This document shows positions 46,006-55,393 of a stretch of DNA of 64,000 bases, one piece after another; positions within the stretch are counted from its first letter, which is position 1, and the number at the start of each line of letters is the position of its first letter. Source of the stretch: Denitrobaculum tricleocarpae. Lineage in GTDB: Bacteria > Pseudomonadota > Alphaproteobacteria > Kiloniellales > Kiloniellaceae. Under the pieces are notes generated by a model, which saw only the letters and a program-made list of their open reading frames with translations, was not told the origin of the DNA and made no database searches. The stretch covers positions 62,001 to 126,000 of the forward strand of contig NZ_ML660062.1 in NCBI RefSeq assembly GCF_007004665.1, in the 5' to 3' direction. The position numbers and the translations under genes are program-made.

Positions 46006-47070
46006 CTAGCGGTGTGCCGCGCCGACCGCATCCTTGAGCGTTTCGAAACCATCGCGCCGCAAAAGCCGGGCAAGCTCGCGCTTTATCAGCTCGACCAGAT
46101 CCGGTCCCTCATAAACCAGGGCGGAGTAGAGTTGAACCAGCGATGCTCCGGCACGGATCTTGGCGTAGGCATCGGCGCCGCTGCCGACACCACCCACGCC
46201 GATCAACGGGATCCTGCCCCCGGTCAGGCGGTAGAAATCCCCAAGCACTCTGGTCGAGAGATCGAACAACGGCCGGCCGCTCAGTCCGCCGGTTTCGCTG
46301 CGATCATCTGCCGTCAAGGACTCGGGCCGGGTGATTGTGGTGTTTGAAACCGTCAAACCATCCAGATCCCGTTCCAGCGCGACCTGGGCGATATCCTGCC
46401 TGTCATCCTCGGTCAGATCCGGTGCGACCTTCAAGATCAGCGGCGGCGCTTTTTCGGCGAAGTTCTCCTGCAGTGCGGCCTGAACGGCGGAGATCAGCCG
46501 ATCGACCTCTGCCCGTCCCTGCAAGGCCCGCAGTCCGGGCGTGTTGGGCGAAGAAACATTGATCACCAAGTAGTCGGCGAAGCCCCCCAATGCCGCGGCG
46601 CCGGCGAGATAGTCGGTCACGGCCTCCCCGGTATCCTTGTTCTTACCCAGATTGACACCGAGAAGACCCGGCAAGGGGGCCGCGCGCCATTTCCGCAGGT
46701 TCCGCGCGGCGGCCTCCACACCCAGATTGTTGAATCCCAGCCGGTTGATGACGCCCCGGTCTTCGCTCAGACGAAAGATGCGGGGCTTGGGATTGCCCGG
46801 CTGCGGGCGAGGGGTGACGCTGCCGATCTCGACAAAACCGAAACCCAGGCCCAAAGCGGGTCCGACCACGGCCGCGTTCTTGTCGAACCCTGCGGCAAGA
46901 CCGATCGGATTGCGAAAGGACCGGCCCCAAAGATCGATGGAAAGGAGCGGATCGTTCTCGCTGGCTACTCTGGGCGCCAGGCCGCGCGCCATTGCCCAGA
47001 GTGTCAGATCGTGTGCTTGTTCCGGGTTTAAGAGCCTCAGCAAGGGCCCCAGGATCTGGTAACTATTCAC
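46006..47070 (-). CDS. pyrD: Dihydroorotate dehydrogenase (quinone), class 2
   Basis: 354 residues from a GTG at 47070. The N-terminal helical extension (LLRLLNPEQAHDLTLWAMAR) with which class 2 enzymes bind the membrane is present, followed by the FMN barrel: NPIGLAAGFDKNA, PQPGNPKPRIFRL and the catalytic Ser in VNVSSPNTPGL (here INVSSPNTPGL), then LTVSNTT and LIGVGGVGSGADAY for FMN phosphate. It oxidises dihydroorotate with ubiquinone in pyrimidine synthesis. Its start overlaps the stop of the DUF952 gene by eight bases (GTGAATAG), so the two are translated together. Confidence 0.95.
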   Translation of the reverse strand: MNSYQILGPLLRLLNPEQAHDLTLWAMARGLAPRVASENDPLLSIDLWGRSFRNPIGLAAGFDKNAAVVGPALGLGFGFVEIGSVTPRPQPGNPKPRIFRLSEDRGVINRLGFNNLGVEAAARNLRKWRAAPLPGLLGVNLGKNKDTGEAVTDYLAGAAALGGFADYLVINVSSPNTPGLRALQGRAEVDRLISAVQAALQENFAEKAPPLILKVAPDLTEDDRQDIAQVALERDLDGLTVSNTTITRPESLTADDRSETGGLSGRPLFDLSTRVLGDFYRLTGGRIPLIGVGGVGSGADAYAKIRAGASLVQLYSALVYEGPDLVELIKRELARLLRRDGFETLKDAVGAAHR

Positions 47071-47476
47071 TCAGCGGGTTCCTGCCGGCCGGCTGCTCCG
47101 GCAGCGGGTCGCCATCATTGTGGCCGATGTTCAAAGACGCGGGGAAAACATGCCGTCCATCGGGTCCCAGTGGCAAGTCGTCGACCCGCTCCACCGCATC
47201 AGCAGGCAATTCACCGTAAAGATGAGGAAACAAAGCGCCCTCGCGGGATGCTTCCCACTTCAGCGCTGTCCCGAGCTTCGCGCTGTCGACGGTCAAGAGA
47301 ACCAACCCATCCTGACCTCGGCGGTGTTTTGCGGCAGAGACCTCAAGCTGTAGCCCCGTCGAGAAATGAATGAAACCATCCGCGAGATCCTGAGACGATC
47401 CAGCGTAGCTGCCGGACGCCTGCGCTGCGGTCCATTCGTCACGCCGGCACATATGGAAAATCAGAGTATCGTGCAT
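47063..47476 (-). CDS. DUF952 domain protein, partner of pyrD
   Basis: 137 residues. DUF952 signs: IFHMCRRDEWTAAQASGSYA, DGFIHFSTGLQLEVSAAKHR and KWEASREGALFPHLYGELPA, a small alpha/beta fold with a His/Ser pocket. Function unknown; the fold resembles ADP-ribosyl-transferring or ligand-binding folds, but I do not claim an activity. Translation appears coupled to pyrD. The pair DUF952-pyrD is common in alphaproteobacteria, so a link to pyrimidine metabolism is plausible but not shown. M1 at 47476 or M9 are possible starts. Confidence 0.85.
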   Translation of the reverse strand: MHDTLIFHMCRRDEWTAAQASGSYAGSSQDLADGFIHFSTGLQLEVSAAKHRRGQDGLVLLTVDSAKLGTALKWEASREGALFPHLYGELPADAVERVDDLPLGPDGRHVFPASLNIGHNDGDPLPEQPAGRNPLSE

Positions 47477-47527
47477 AATTCAGAATCTGCCTCGCCACAC
47501 TTATCGCCTCACAGTTGCATAACTTCG

Positions 47528-47573
47528 ATCGCATTTTGCAACTATCGGTGAATTCTGCGTTGCAAAATGCGAT
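47528..47573. promoter_or_regulatory. Perfect 15-bp inverted repeat in the divergent promoter gap
   Basis: ATCGCATTTTGCAAC (47528-47542) and GTTGCAAAATGCGAT (47559-47573) are perfect complements separated by 16 bases, so equivalent points on the two sites are 31 bp apart, about three helical turns. Each site itself contains GCA-TTT-TGC. The layout fits two cooperating repressor sites between the DUF952-pyrD unit and the small plus-strand gene. The binding protein is unknown. Confidence 0.65.
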
Positions 47574-47710
47574 AGCCTGTGATCCAAAGCCTGCGTGGCC
47601 GTGACGTTTAACACTGGGGGCAGCGAAAACAAGACGAATTTTGAGCTGGCACGTAGCTTGCACAAGCATAGCGAGCAGTGCGCTCACAAAAAACCGCTAT
47701 TGAGGGGACT

Positions 47711-47929
47711 ATGGTAGTCAAAAGTGAAGAAAAAAATGATATCCGGGGCAGCCGCGCGCTTGAGAAAGCGCTCGACGCGGTGGGTGCCGTCGGCGACTCC
47801 GGCTTTATTCTTGTACCGAGTGCGCCTACTCGTGAAATGATGATGGCAGGCGCCAAAGCAGGTCATGTCAGCCCCGATCTTGCCCGTGTCATTTACCGGG
47901 CCATGCTCGGCGAGACGACCGAGCCGTAA
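47711..47929 (+). CDS. Small protein of unknown function (72 residues)
   Basis: ATG at 47711 is directly after GAGGGGACT, a good ribosome site; an in-frame ATG at 47678 is less likely. The protein begins MVVKSEEKNDIRGSRALEKA and has GFILVPSAPTREMMMAGAKA followed by GHVSPDLARVIYRAMLGETT, a pattern of two short helices that reads like a small conserved domain. No membrane helix or cysteine. I do not recognise a family. The large inverted repeat upstream suggests tight control. Confidence 0.6.
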   Translation: MVVKSEEKNDIRGSRALEKALDAVGAVGDSGFILVPSAPTREMMMAGAKAGHVSPDLARVIYRAMLGETTEP

Positions 47930-48317
47930 AATCTACGACCCGAAATGCGAGTCCGGACACTGACCGTACCGCCGCAGCATGGTCCGAACCTCCTCTGTGC
48001 GTGACGCGGTCAGACATGACCCGCTGACTTCTTATAAGCGCCGGTGAGCCTCTCGCCCGTTGCTGCAATCTACCGCCGGTCTTCTCTCGCTTGCGAAAAA
48101 GCTGTGCGGGCGGTCTCTCGCCGCACCTGCACAAACACACAGCCCATGTCGGTGAGAGATCGTCTCGTTACCCGGCAAAAGCCAACAAAGCCGCGATTTG
48201 AAGGTCCAGCTTCGAGTTTCTCCTGGACTCACCCTCCAAGAGTTCCCACATCTTCGGTGGGACGAGGTGTTATTTATTCCTAATGCACGCAAACGGTTTT
48301 TATAAGATAATCTTCCC
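47930..48317. other. Intergenic region before the S24-fold regulator
   Basis: 388 bases between two plus-strand genes. The last 35 bases (AATGCACGCAAACGGTTTTT ending TATAAGATAATC) are AT-rich and should contain the regulator's promoter or own operator. No perfect palindrome or small gene was found. Confidence 0.45.
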
Positions 48318-48950
48318 ATGTTGAAGCATGACGACGTCTGGCGGGCCATCGACATTCTGGCGAGACAGTACAATCTCTCGCCATCGGGACTTGCGCGTCA
48401 AGCCGGTCTGGATCCAACCACATTCAACAAGAGCAAGCGCATCACACCGCAAGGGAAAATGCGTTGGCCAAGTACGGAATCAATCGCAAAAATCCTTGCG
48501 GCAACCGGAGCGTCTTTTGCCGAGTTCGTCAATATCGTCGGTGAGGAAAACGCCAGCGCAATCGCGCAACGGATCCCCAGTCTGGACATCTCGCAATCTG
48601 CCAAAGACGGCTTCTTCGACGCCCATGGAACGCCGTCAGGTGACGATTGGGACGAAGTTCTTGCACCGCATATCGAAGACCGGAATGCCTTTGCCCTGGA
48701 GATCAACGGCAACCGCTACGAGCCTGTCTACCGCGATGGTGATCTGATCGTCGTATCGCCGAGCGCGAGTATCCGGCGCGGCGACCGCGTGCTGGTCAAA
48801 CAGCAGGATGGCAGCATCATGATCTGCCAACTCATCCGCGAGAGCGCCCGCCGCATCGAACTGGCGCAGGTCGGCAATGCGGCCGCTTCGAGTGATCTGC
48901 AGAACCGCGATGTTGCCTGGATGTCGCGCATCATCTGGGCGAGCCAGTAG
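48318..48950 (+). CDS. S24-fold (CI/LexA-like) transcriptional regulator without the self-cleavage residues
   Basis: 210 residues. N-terminal helix-turn-helix (DILARQYNLSPSGLARQAGL then DPTTFNKSKRITPQGKMRWP) is followed by a C-terminal S24 domain starting near AFALEINGN. In CI and LexA the nucleophile Ser sits in a GxSM.P loop; here the corresponding text is GNRYEP, and the catalytic Lys position in MICQLIRES is Gln. So it should be unable to cleave itself and may be a constitutive or ligand-controlled repressor. This version is widespread in alphaproteobacteria. No phage genes surround it. Confidence 0.85.
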   Translation: MLKHDDVWRAIDILARQYNLSPSGLARQAGLDPTTFNKSKRITPQGKMRWPSTESIAKILAATGASFAEFVNIVGEENASAIAQRIPSLDISQSAKDGFFDAHGTPSGDDWDEVLAPHIEDRNAFALEINGNRYEPVYRDGDLIVVSPSASIRRGDRVLVKQQDGSIMICQLIRESARRIELAQVGNAAASSDLQNRDVAWMSRIIWASQ

Positions 48951-49170
48951 ATAGAATAGACCGGCCAGGTATTCCCCACCGGTCAGCCGCGTGTCGTCTG
49001 AGCCGTATCCTCCCTTGCCGAGCAGACCAGCTTAATATCACCAACATCGGATTGCCGCTGTGGGAACAGGGCTTGGCAAGAGGTTATAATGTGATAGCGT
49101 TTGCGGACGTGATCCACCCAATCCCAGGGGTCAGATCAGACCCCGGTACCCCCGAACGAAGGAAGAGCGT

Positions 49171-50007
49171 ATGAGGGCCGTGCATTTCATTGACGGAAGC
49201 TGGCAAGAGGGCAATCCCGCCATCTTTGGTCCCATGACACACGCAACCTGGATGGCATCGGTCGTTTTTGACGGTGCGCGGGCTTTCGAGGGTGTCACGC
49301 CGGATCTGGACCTGCACTGCGAGCGGACGATCGCGTCGGGCCTCGCCTTCGGACTTCAACCGCCCATCGCGGCAGGCGAGATCCTCGAAATCGCCCGGGA
49401 AGGCGTTTCAAAGTTCGCAAACGATGCCGAGCTCTACATCCGACCCATGCTCTGGGCTGAGACAGGCTTTGTCGCGCCGGACCCGGACAGCACGCGCTTT
49501 TGCCTCAGCGTGTTTGACGCGGCGATGCCCAAGCCCACGGGGATGTCGGTTCAGCTCTCATCCTTCCGGCGCCCCCTAGCGAGCATGGCCCCGACCCAGG
49601 CCAAGGCCGCTTGCCTTTATCCCAATTCGGGCCGTGCTCTGCGCGAAGCGATCGACAATGGTTTCGACAATGCCGTTGTGCTGGACGGGCTCGGGAACGT
49701 GGCGGAACTGGCCACGGCAAATATCTGGATCGCCAAGGACGGCGCCGCGCACACACCCGCCCCGAACGGGACATTTCTGAACGGCATCACCCGCCAGCGG
49801 GTCGGTAAACTCCTGAAGGATGCAGGCATTCCCGTCTACGAGCGCTGCATCACTTGGGACGACGTCATGGATGCAGATGAGGCTTTCAGCACCGGCAACC
49901 ATGCCAAGGTCGTGCCCATCACGAAGATCGGCGACAGAAACCTTCAAACCGGCCCGATATATCAAAAAGCGCGAGAACTCTACTGGAATTGGGCCCACGG
50001 AGGTTGA
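49171..50007 (+). CDS. Class IV branched-chain aminotransferase-like enzyme
   Basis: 278 residues with a GAAGGAAGAG site upstream. The fold-type IV PLP pattern is clear: ASVVFDGARAFEGVTPDLDL near the start, the PLP lysine in APTQAKAACLYPNS (about 149), the Glu and PLP-phosphate loop VAELATANIWIAKDG, and NGTFLNGITRQRVGKLLKDA then DEAFSTGNHAKVVPITKIGD. It may act as a branched-chain, D-amino-acid or 4-amino-4-deoxychorismate lyase-type enzyme; the similarity to IlvE is greatest, but length (278) is short for IlvE. No biosynthetic neighbours are present. Confidence 0.85.
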   Translation: MRAVHFIDGSWQEGNPAIFGPMTHATWMASVVFDGARAFEGVTPDLDLHCERTIASGLAFGLQPPIAAGEILEIAREGVSKFANDAELYIRPMLWAETGFVAPDPDSTRFCLSVFDAAMPKPTGMSVQLSSFRRPLASMAPTQAKAACLYPNSGRALREAIDNGFDNAVVLDGLGNVAELATANIWIAKDGAAHTPAPNGTFLNGITRQRVGKLLKDAGIPVYERCITWDDVMDADEAFSTGNHAKVVPITKIGDRNLQTGPIYQKARELYWNWAHGG

Positions 50008-50029
50008 ATTTGGCGGGATTTCTCTCGAG

Positions 50030-50058
50030 TTGACATGGCTTTTTCTGTGCGATTAACC
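50030..50058 (+). promoter_or_regulatory. Possible promoter for the hypothetical gene at 50221
   Basis: A consensus TTGACA at 50030-50035 is followed after 17 bases by the weak box TTAACC at 50053-50058. The 160-base leader before the start codon would be long. Confidence 0.3.
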
Positions 50059-50220
50059 GAACCCTAAGCTTTTTTACTCAGGTTTCACTCATAAGAATGC
50101 AGACAAGCCAAGCTGTTAGCCGTCTGCTGGAGCGCGATTCATCTTGAGATCAAGACTCAGGATTTTTGATCACGCTCCCGAGAAAGCCTCCGCCCCGGGG
50201 GATGAAACAGGAGCAAGTAA

Positions 50221-50625
50221 GTGGCATCACTCGACATGGATGGCCCTTTCGCCTTAGAGCGCAAAGTCATTCAAAACACGGTCGGCGACAATCCGGGCAA
50301 CTTCGCACTGGGCACAATGTCGGAGAACAAGCGCTTCGCGGTTCGCATTGTCGGGCGTAGCGACGGCAATCTGCAGCAGACACTCCTGCAAGAATTGAAG
50401 CGCGGCACCGGGCAGCCGGGCTTTTTCGCGCGGGTCTTCGGGGGCAAGAAGCGCATTAACGCTTTCAAATTCAGTCTGGCCCGTGACGCGGAAGCCGCCT
50501 ATTCCAAGGAATGCCGCAACTTTCATAACTTCGGCGGCGCAAGCAAGCTGGCCAACAAAGAGCATCCCAAACCGCCGCCCGGCGTGACCACGCCTTGCGA
50601 ACACTGCAAGACCAAGGGTGGCTGA
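50221..50625 (+). CDS. Hypothetical protein (134 residues)
   Basis: Starts at GTG 50221 with AGGAG about eight bases before it. Begins MASLDMDGPFALERKVIQNT, has a basic centre (FFARVFGGKKRINAFKFSLA) and ends TPCEHCKTKGG, where a CxxC could hold zinc. There is no membrane helix or signal. I do not recognise it. It is followed after 51 bases by the convergent lysyl-tRNA synthetase gene. Composition matches its surroundings, so a transferred origin is not indicated. Confidence 0.65.
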   Translation: MASLDMDGPFALERKVIQNTVGDNPGNFALGTMSENKRFAVRIVGRSDGNLQQTLLQELKRGTGQPGFFARVFGGKKRINAFKFSLARDAEAAYSKECRNFHNFGGASKLANKEHPKPPPGVTTPCEHCKTKGG

Positions 50626-50676
50626 CACCGCGCGATTTACGCCTTGCGACCGGTGCGCCCCGGCTTCTCGGTGAGC

Positions 50677-52257
50677 TTAAGCGAGATCCTCGCCGTCAAG
50701 CGCGCGCTGGACCAGCCGGCAACTCTCTTCCAAGCCATACAAGGCGAAAAAGGAGCCCAGGCGCGGACCCTGCGACTGCCCCAGCAGCACCTCATAGAGC
50801 GCCTTGAACCAATCCCGAAGGTTTTCAAAACTGTGCGTCTTGCCAACCTCGTAAACCTGGGTCTGGATGTCCTCGGCAGGAGTTTCCGCAGGCAAGGCCT
50901 TCAGCTTCGCCAGAAGATCTTCCATGGCCGCACGCTCTTTTTCGTCCGGCGCCCGGTAGCTCTTCGAAGGCTTGACGAAATCCTGATAATAGCGGATCGC
51001 GTAACCGATCATGGAATCCAGGAAGGGCGTCTTCTCGGGTGACGCCTCCGGAACGTAACGGCCGACAAAGCCCCAGAGAACCGATCTGTCTTCAGTGTTA
51101 CAGACACCCGCGAGGTTGAGCAGAATTCCGAAGCTCAGCGGCGAGTCGGCGGACGGAACCTGACCGCCGTGAATATGCCAGGCCGGATTCTCGAGTTTCC
51201 GCGCGGGCTCTTCATCGGGAAGTTTCCCGGCGAAGGTCAGATAGTCATCCACCATACGCGGAATGGCATCGAAGTAGAGGCGCTTCGCCGTCTTGGGCTT
51301 CTGGTACATGAAAAGCGCAAGGCTCTCCTGCGGCGCATACTGCAGCCACTCCTCGACCGACAGGCCATTGCCCTTGGACTTTGAGATCTTCTCGCCCTTT
51401 TCGTCCAGGAAGAGTTCGTAGGTGAAACCACCCGGCGGCTTGCCGCCGAGCGCCTTGGTGATCCGCGCGCCCAGCTTGACGGAATCCATCAGGTCCTTGC
51501 CCGACATCTCGTAGTCGACATCGAGCGCGTACCAGCGCATCGCCCAGTCCGGCTTCCACTGCAGTTTGCACTGTCCGCCGGTGACCGGCACCTCGACCAG
51601 CTCACCGTCAGTATCCCTGTAGACGACGGTGCCCTGGTTGGCGTGGCGCTCCAGGATCGGAACCTGGAGGACCTGTCCGGTCTTGGGACACACCGGCATG
51701 AAGGGACTGTAGGTCTCCCGGCGCTCCGGACCGAGGGACGGCAGCATGATCTTCTGGATGTCATCGTACTGATGCAGGATCTTGCGCAGCGCGTCGTCAA
51801 ACCGCCCGGACTTGTAGAGCTCCGTCGAGGACTGGAATTCGTAGTCGAAGCCAAAACTGTCCAGGAAGCCGCGCAGACGCGCGTTGTTGTGGTGGCCGAA
51901 ACTCTCGTACTCGCCGAAGGGATCGGGAATGGAGGTCAGCGCCCGGCCCAGGTTCGCCTCCAGCATCTCTTTGTTGGGAACATTATCCGGCACCTTGCGC
52001 AGGCCGTCCATATCGTCCGAAAAGCAGTAGAGCTTGGTCGGAATGTCCGAAATCTCCTGGAAGGCCCGGCGCACCATCGAGGTCCTAACGACCTCGCCAA
52101 AGGTGCCTATGTGCGGCAAGCCCGAAGGGCCATAGCCGGTCTCAAAGAGAACGTAGCCTTTTTCCGGCGTTTTCCCACCGATGCGCGCCAGTAGATTGCG
52201 GGCTTCATCGAAGGGCCAGGCCTTTGCCTGGAGGGCCAGTTCTCTCTCGCTCGACAT
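50677..52257 (-). CDS. lysS: Lysyl-tRNA synthetase, class I
   Basis: 526 residues from ATG at 52257 (GTG at 52269 also in frame). Joins lysine to tRNA-Lys with ATP. As a class I enzyme it has the HIGH-like loop [11 protein letters not shown] and the KMSKS-like [11 protein letters not shown], and the archaeal-type LysRS body; class II LysRS motifs are absent. The alphaproteobacteria are one of few bacterial groups using the class I form. Length fits. It is divergent from the DinG-like helicase gene; no class II lysS is in the window. Confidence 0.95.
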   Translation of the reverse strand: MSSERELALQAKAWPFDEARNLLARIGGKTPEKGYVLFETGYGPSGLPHIGTFGEVVRTSMVRRAFQEISDIPTKLYCFSDDMDGLRKVPDNVPNKEMLEANLGRALTSIPDPFGEYESFGHHNNARLRGFLDSFGFDYEFQSSTELYKSGRFDDALRKILHQYDDIQKIMLPSLGPERRETYSPFMPVCPKTGQVLQVPILERHANQGTVVYRDTDGELVEVPVTGGQCKLQWKPDWAMRWYALDVDYEMSGKDLMDSVKLGARITKALGGKPPGGFTYELFLDEKGEKISKSKGNGLSVEEWLQYAPQESLALFMYQKPKTAKRLYFDAIPRMVDDYLTFAGKLPDEEPARKLENPAWHIHGGQVPSADSPLSFGILLNLAGVCNTEDRSVLWGFVGRYVPEASPEKTPFLDSMIGYAIRYYQDFVKPSKSYRAPDEKERAAMEDLLAKLKALPAETPAEDIQTQVYEVGKTHSFENLRDWFKALYEVLLGQSQGPRLGSFFALYGLEESCRLVQRALDGEDLA

Positions 52258-52499
52258 GGGTTCCGTCACTTATTTCTGTTGGGAAAAGGCCGGCCGTTTC
52301 CGGGAAACAACCGCAGAAGTCGGAGGCGAACCTAGGCGTGCAACGGCGAGAGGTCAACGTTGCATGAACAGGTGCAGCCTATCCGGCTTGAGGAAGCCGT
52401 CACCGCATCGGCCCTGATCGCCGCGATTGGTTCCTAAAGGCAGACGGCAGGCGTCTTCCGCCGTGACCTTCGTTGCCTTCTGTCGATATACTCCGCCCC

Positions 52500-55382
52500 A
52501 TGTCACACAGCCATGAGCCCCCTCAGGTGCGCGCCCCTGATTTCGACGCGGCCCCGATCAGCGACCGTAGCCTGCAACTGCCGGGCGCGCCGATGCTCGC
52601 GGTCGGCCTGACCCGGGCCGTCTGGCTCGACCAGGACGGGGAATTGAACGAGCTCTCTCTGCGTGACGCAAGCGAACGCGCCCGCCGGGAAGCTCCTATT
52701 CTCTGCCACGCGCGGGCCATTGCCCGGCGGCTCGGATGCGATCCCTTCCCGGCCTACGATCTGCTCGAGCTCTTTGCCTTCGTGCGCCCGGCGCGCTTCT
52801 GCACGCCGACGCCGCGCGGTCTTGCCAACGAACTGGGCCTGCTGACACCGGACAGTCTGGATGCGGATGTCAGTGTCCTGCCACAGATCGCTCTGGCCCT
52901 CCTGCGCGAATTGGCGGCAGGAAGCAGCCGGCGCGACCCCTCCGCCCACGACATCGCCTGGGCCATGGCCCAGACCGGCTGGCGCTGGGGGCCTGCCGTG
53001 CTCTCCGCCGTTCAGCTGACCGACAGCGGCGACGAGCGGCACATGGCGCGCGGCCTGCATGTCTGGGACTTTCTCTCGGAGTGGAACGAAGTCCCGCCCG
53101 CCACCCCGCCCGGCAGCGAGGCCGTCACCGCGAACGAAGCCCGGCACCGCCTGAGCGAACTCTTGGATAGCGAGGCCGAATCGCGGCCGCAACAGGCGGA
53201 CTACGCTTCCGCCGTCAGTCAGGCCTTCGGCCCCAGGCGCGAAGCCGATCAGCCCAATCTGGTTCTGGCCGAAGCCGGCACGGGAACCGGCAAGACCCTG
53301 GGTTACATCGCCCCGGCCAGTCTGTGGGCGCAGAAGAACCAGGGCCCGGTCTGGATCTCGACCTATACGCGGAACCTGCAACGCCAACTGGACGACGAAC
53401 TCTCCAAGCTCTATCCGGAACCGCGCCTGAAGTCCGAACGGGTCGTGATCCGCAAGGGCCGGGAAAACTATCTCTGCCTGCTGAATTTCGACGAAGCCGT
53501 GACGGGGCTGGCCAGCCGCGGCAGCGACGGCGTTGCAATTGGGCTGATGGCCCGCTGGGCCGCCTGGACCCGGGACGGCGACATGGTCGGCGGCGATTTT
53601 CCGGGCTGGCTGGCGGATCTGCTGGGCCGGGCCAGAACCCTTGGCCTGACCGACCGGCGGGGCGAATGCATCTATTCCGCCTGCTCTCACTACCGGAAAT
53701 GCTTTATCGAGCGCAATCTGCGCAAGGCAAAACAGGCCGAGATCGTGGTGGCCAATCACGCCCTGGTGATGATCCAGGCGGCCCTGGGCGGCGGTGAGGA
53801 CGGCCAGCTGCCGACCCACTACGTGCTCGACGAAGGCCATCATGTTTTCGATGCCGCCGACAGCGCCTTTGCCGCCCACCTCTCCGGGCAGGAGACCTAT
53901 GACCTGCGCCGCTGGCTGATCGGCAGCGAGTCGGCAGGCCGCTCGGCGGGCCGGGCACGGGGCCTGCGCAAGCGCCTGGAAGACCTGGTCGCGGGTGATG
54001 CCGAGCTCACGGATCTGCTCAACCAGACCCTGAGGGCAGCCACGGTGCTGCCGGCCGAAGCCTGGCATCAGAGGATCGCCGACGGTCGCACCAACGGCCC
54101 GGCGGAGGCCTTTTTACGTGGTGTGCGGCAACAGGTTTACGCCCGCAGCGGCGGCCATGACAGCCCCTACAGCCTGGAAGTCGACGCCCGCCCGGCGGAA
54201 CCGGACGTGATCGAGGCGGCCGCGACACTCAAAGACGCCCTCATGACGGTGCTGAAACCCATGGAAGGGCTGAAAAAGGGTTTGCAGGCACGGCTCGACG
54301 ACGATGCCGACAAGCTGGACAGCGACACGCGCCGCCGGATCGAGGCCTCGACCCGCAGCCTGGAGCGGCGCGGCCAGATGCAGATCACGGCCTGGTGCGC
54401 CATGCTGGACGCTCTGCAGGCGGACACCCCGCCGGAATTCACCGACTGGTTCGCGGTCGAACGCAACGGCGGAAACGACATGGATGTCGGAATGTTCCGC
54501 CATTGGAAGGACCCGACCATTCCCTTCGCCGACGCCGTCATGCGCAACGCCCAAGGGCTGGTCATCACCTCCGCGACCCTGACCGATGACCCGGGCGGCA
54601 CGCCATCAAAAAAGCCGACGGATAGCGCCGAGCTTGAGAGCCCGGATCCCGAGAGCCCGTTGGGCGAAGCGGCCTGGAAGGCCGCGGAACAGCGCACCGG
54701 CGCGCTGCACCTGGAGAATCCGGCGATCCGCGCCCTGGTGACGTCACCTTTCGACTACGAGAAGCAAACCCGGGTCTATGTGATTTCCGATGTGCGGAAG
54801 GACGATCTGAACCAGGTTGCCGCGGCTTACCGCGAACTCTTCCTGGCATCCGGCGGCGGCGGGCTCGGTCTCTTTACCGCGATATCCCGCCTGCGCGCGG
54901 TCCGGCAGCGGCTGGTGGAACCGCTGGAGCAGGCCGGTCTGCATCTCTATGCCCAGCATGTGGACGCCATGGATATCTCCACCCTGGTGGATATCTTCCG
55001 CGACGAGTTGGATTCCTGCCTGCTGGGGACCGATGCGGTTCGGGACGGCGTGGACGTGCCCGGCGATGCCCTGCGCCTGATCGTCTTTGACCGGGTGCCC
55101 TGGCCCCGGCCCGATATTCAGCATCGCGAGCGCCGCAAGCTCTTCGGCGGGCGTGCCTTCGACGATCGCCTGGTGCGCCTGAAACTGCGCCAGGCCTTCG
55201 GACGACTGGTCCGCCGGGACCGGGACCGCGGCATTTTCGTGCTGCTCGATCCCATGATGCCCTCGCGCCTGCACGGCGCTTTTCCCAAGGGCGTTGTGCC
55301 GCAGAAAGTGGGTTTGGCTCAAGCGGTCGACGAGATCAGTGCGTTTTTCAGCAAAGACGCAGAGGGGGATTCGCCCTTTTAA
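52500..55382 (+). CDS. DinG/XPD-type ATP-dependent DNA helicase
   Basis: 960 residues from ATG at 52500 (an in-frame TTG at 52473 is less likely). The N-terminal 200 residues are specific to the alphaproteobacterial form and may be a degenerate nuclease-like or accessory region. Helicase domain: Walker A GTGTGKTLGYIAPA at about 258-271, DEGH box YVLDEGHHVFD at about 441, and motif VI region RLKLRQAFGRLVRRDRDRGI. Cys in ENYLCLLN and the group GECIYSACSHYRKCF (about 388-402) can hold a 4Fe-4S cluster, as in DinG and XPD. It probably unwinds R-loops or damage structures. Confidence 0.9.
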   Translation: MSHSHEPPQVRAPDFDAAPISDRSLQLPGAPMLAVGLTRAVWLDQDGELNELSLRDASERARREAPILCHARAIARRLGCDPFPAYDLLELFAFVRPARFCTPTPRGLANELGLLTPDSLDADVSVLPQIALALLRELAAGSSRRDPSAHDIAWAMAQTGWRWGPAVLSAVQLTDSGDERHMARGLHVWDFLSEWNEVPPATPPGSEAVTANEARHRLSELLDSEAESRPQQADYASAVSQAFGPRREADQPNLVLAEAGTGTGKTLGYIAPASLWAQKNQGPVWISTYTRNLQRQLDDELSKLYPEPRLKSERVVIRKGRENYLCLLNFDEAVTGLASRGSDGVAIGLMARWAAWTRDGDMVGGDFPGWLADLLGRARTLGLTDRRGECIYSACSHYRKCFIERNLRKAKQAEIVVANHALVMIQAALGGGEDGQLPTHYVLDEGHHVFDAADSAFAAHLSGQETYDLRRWLIGSESAGRSAGRARGLRKRLEDLVAGDAELTDLLNQTLRAATVLPAEAWHQRIADGRTNGPAEAFLRGVRQQVYARSGGHDSPYSLEVDARPAEPDVIEAAATLKDALMTVLKPMEGLKKGLQARLDDDADKLDSDTRRRIEASTRSLERRGQMQITAWCAMLDALQADTPPEFTDWFAVERNGGNDMDVGMFRHWKDPTIPFADAVMRNAQGLVITSATLTDDPGGTPSKKPTDSAELESPDPESPLGEAAWKAAEQRTGALHLENPAIRALVTSPFDYEKQTRVYVISDVRKDDLNQVAAAYRELFLASGGGGLGLFTAISRLRAVRQRLVEPLEQAGLHLYAQHVDAMDISTLVDIFRDELDSCLLGTDAVRDGVDVPGDALRLIVFDRVPWPRPDIQHRERRKLFGGRAFDDRLVRLKLRQAFGRLVRRDRDRGIFVLLDPMMPSRLHGAFPKGVVPQKVGLAQAVDEISAFFSKDAEGDSPF

Positions 55383-55393
55383 CGCGACATGCT

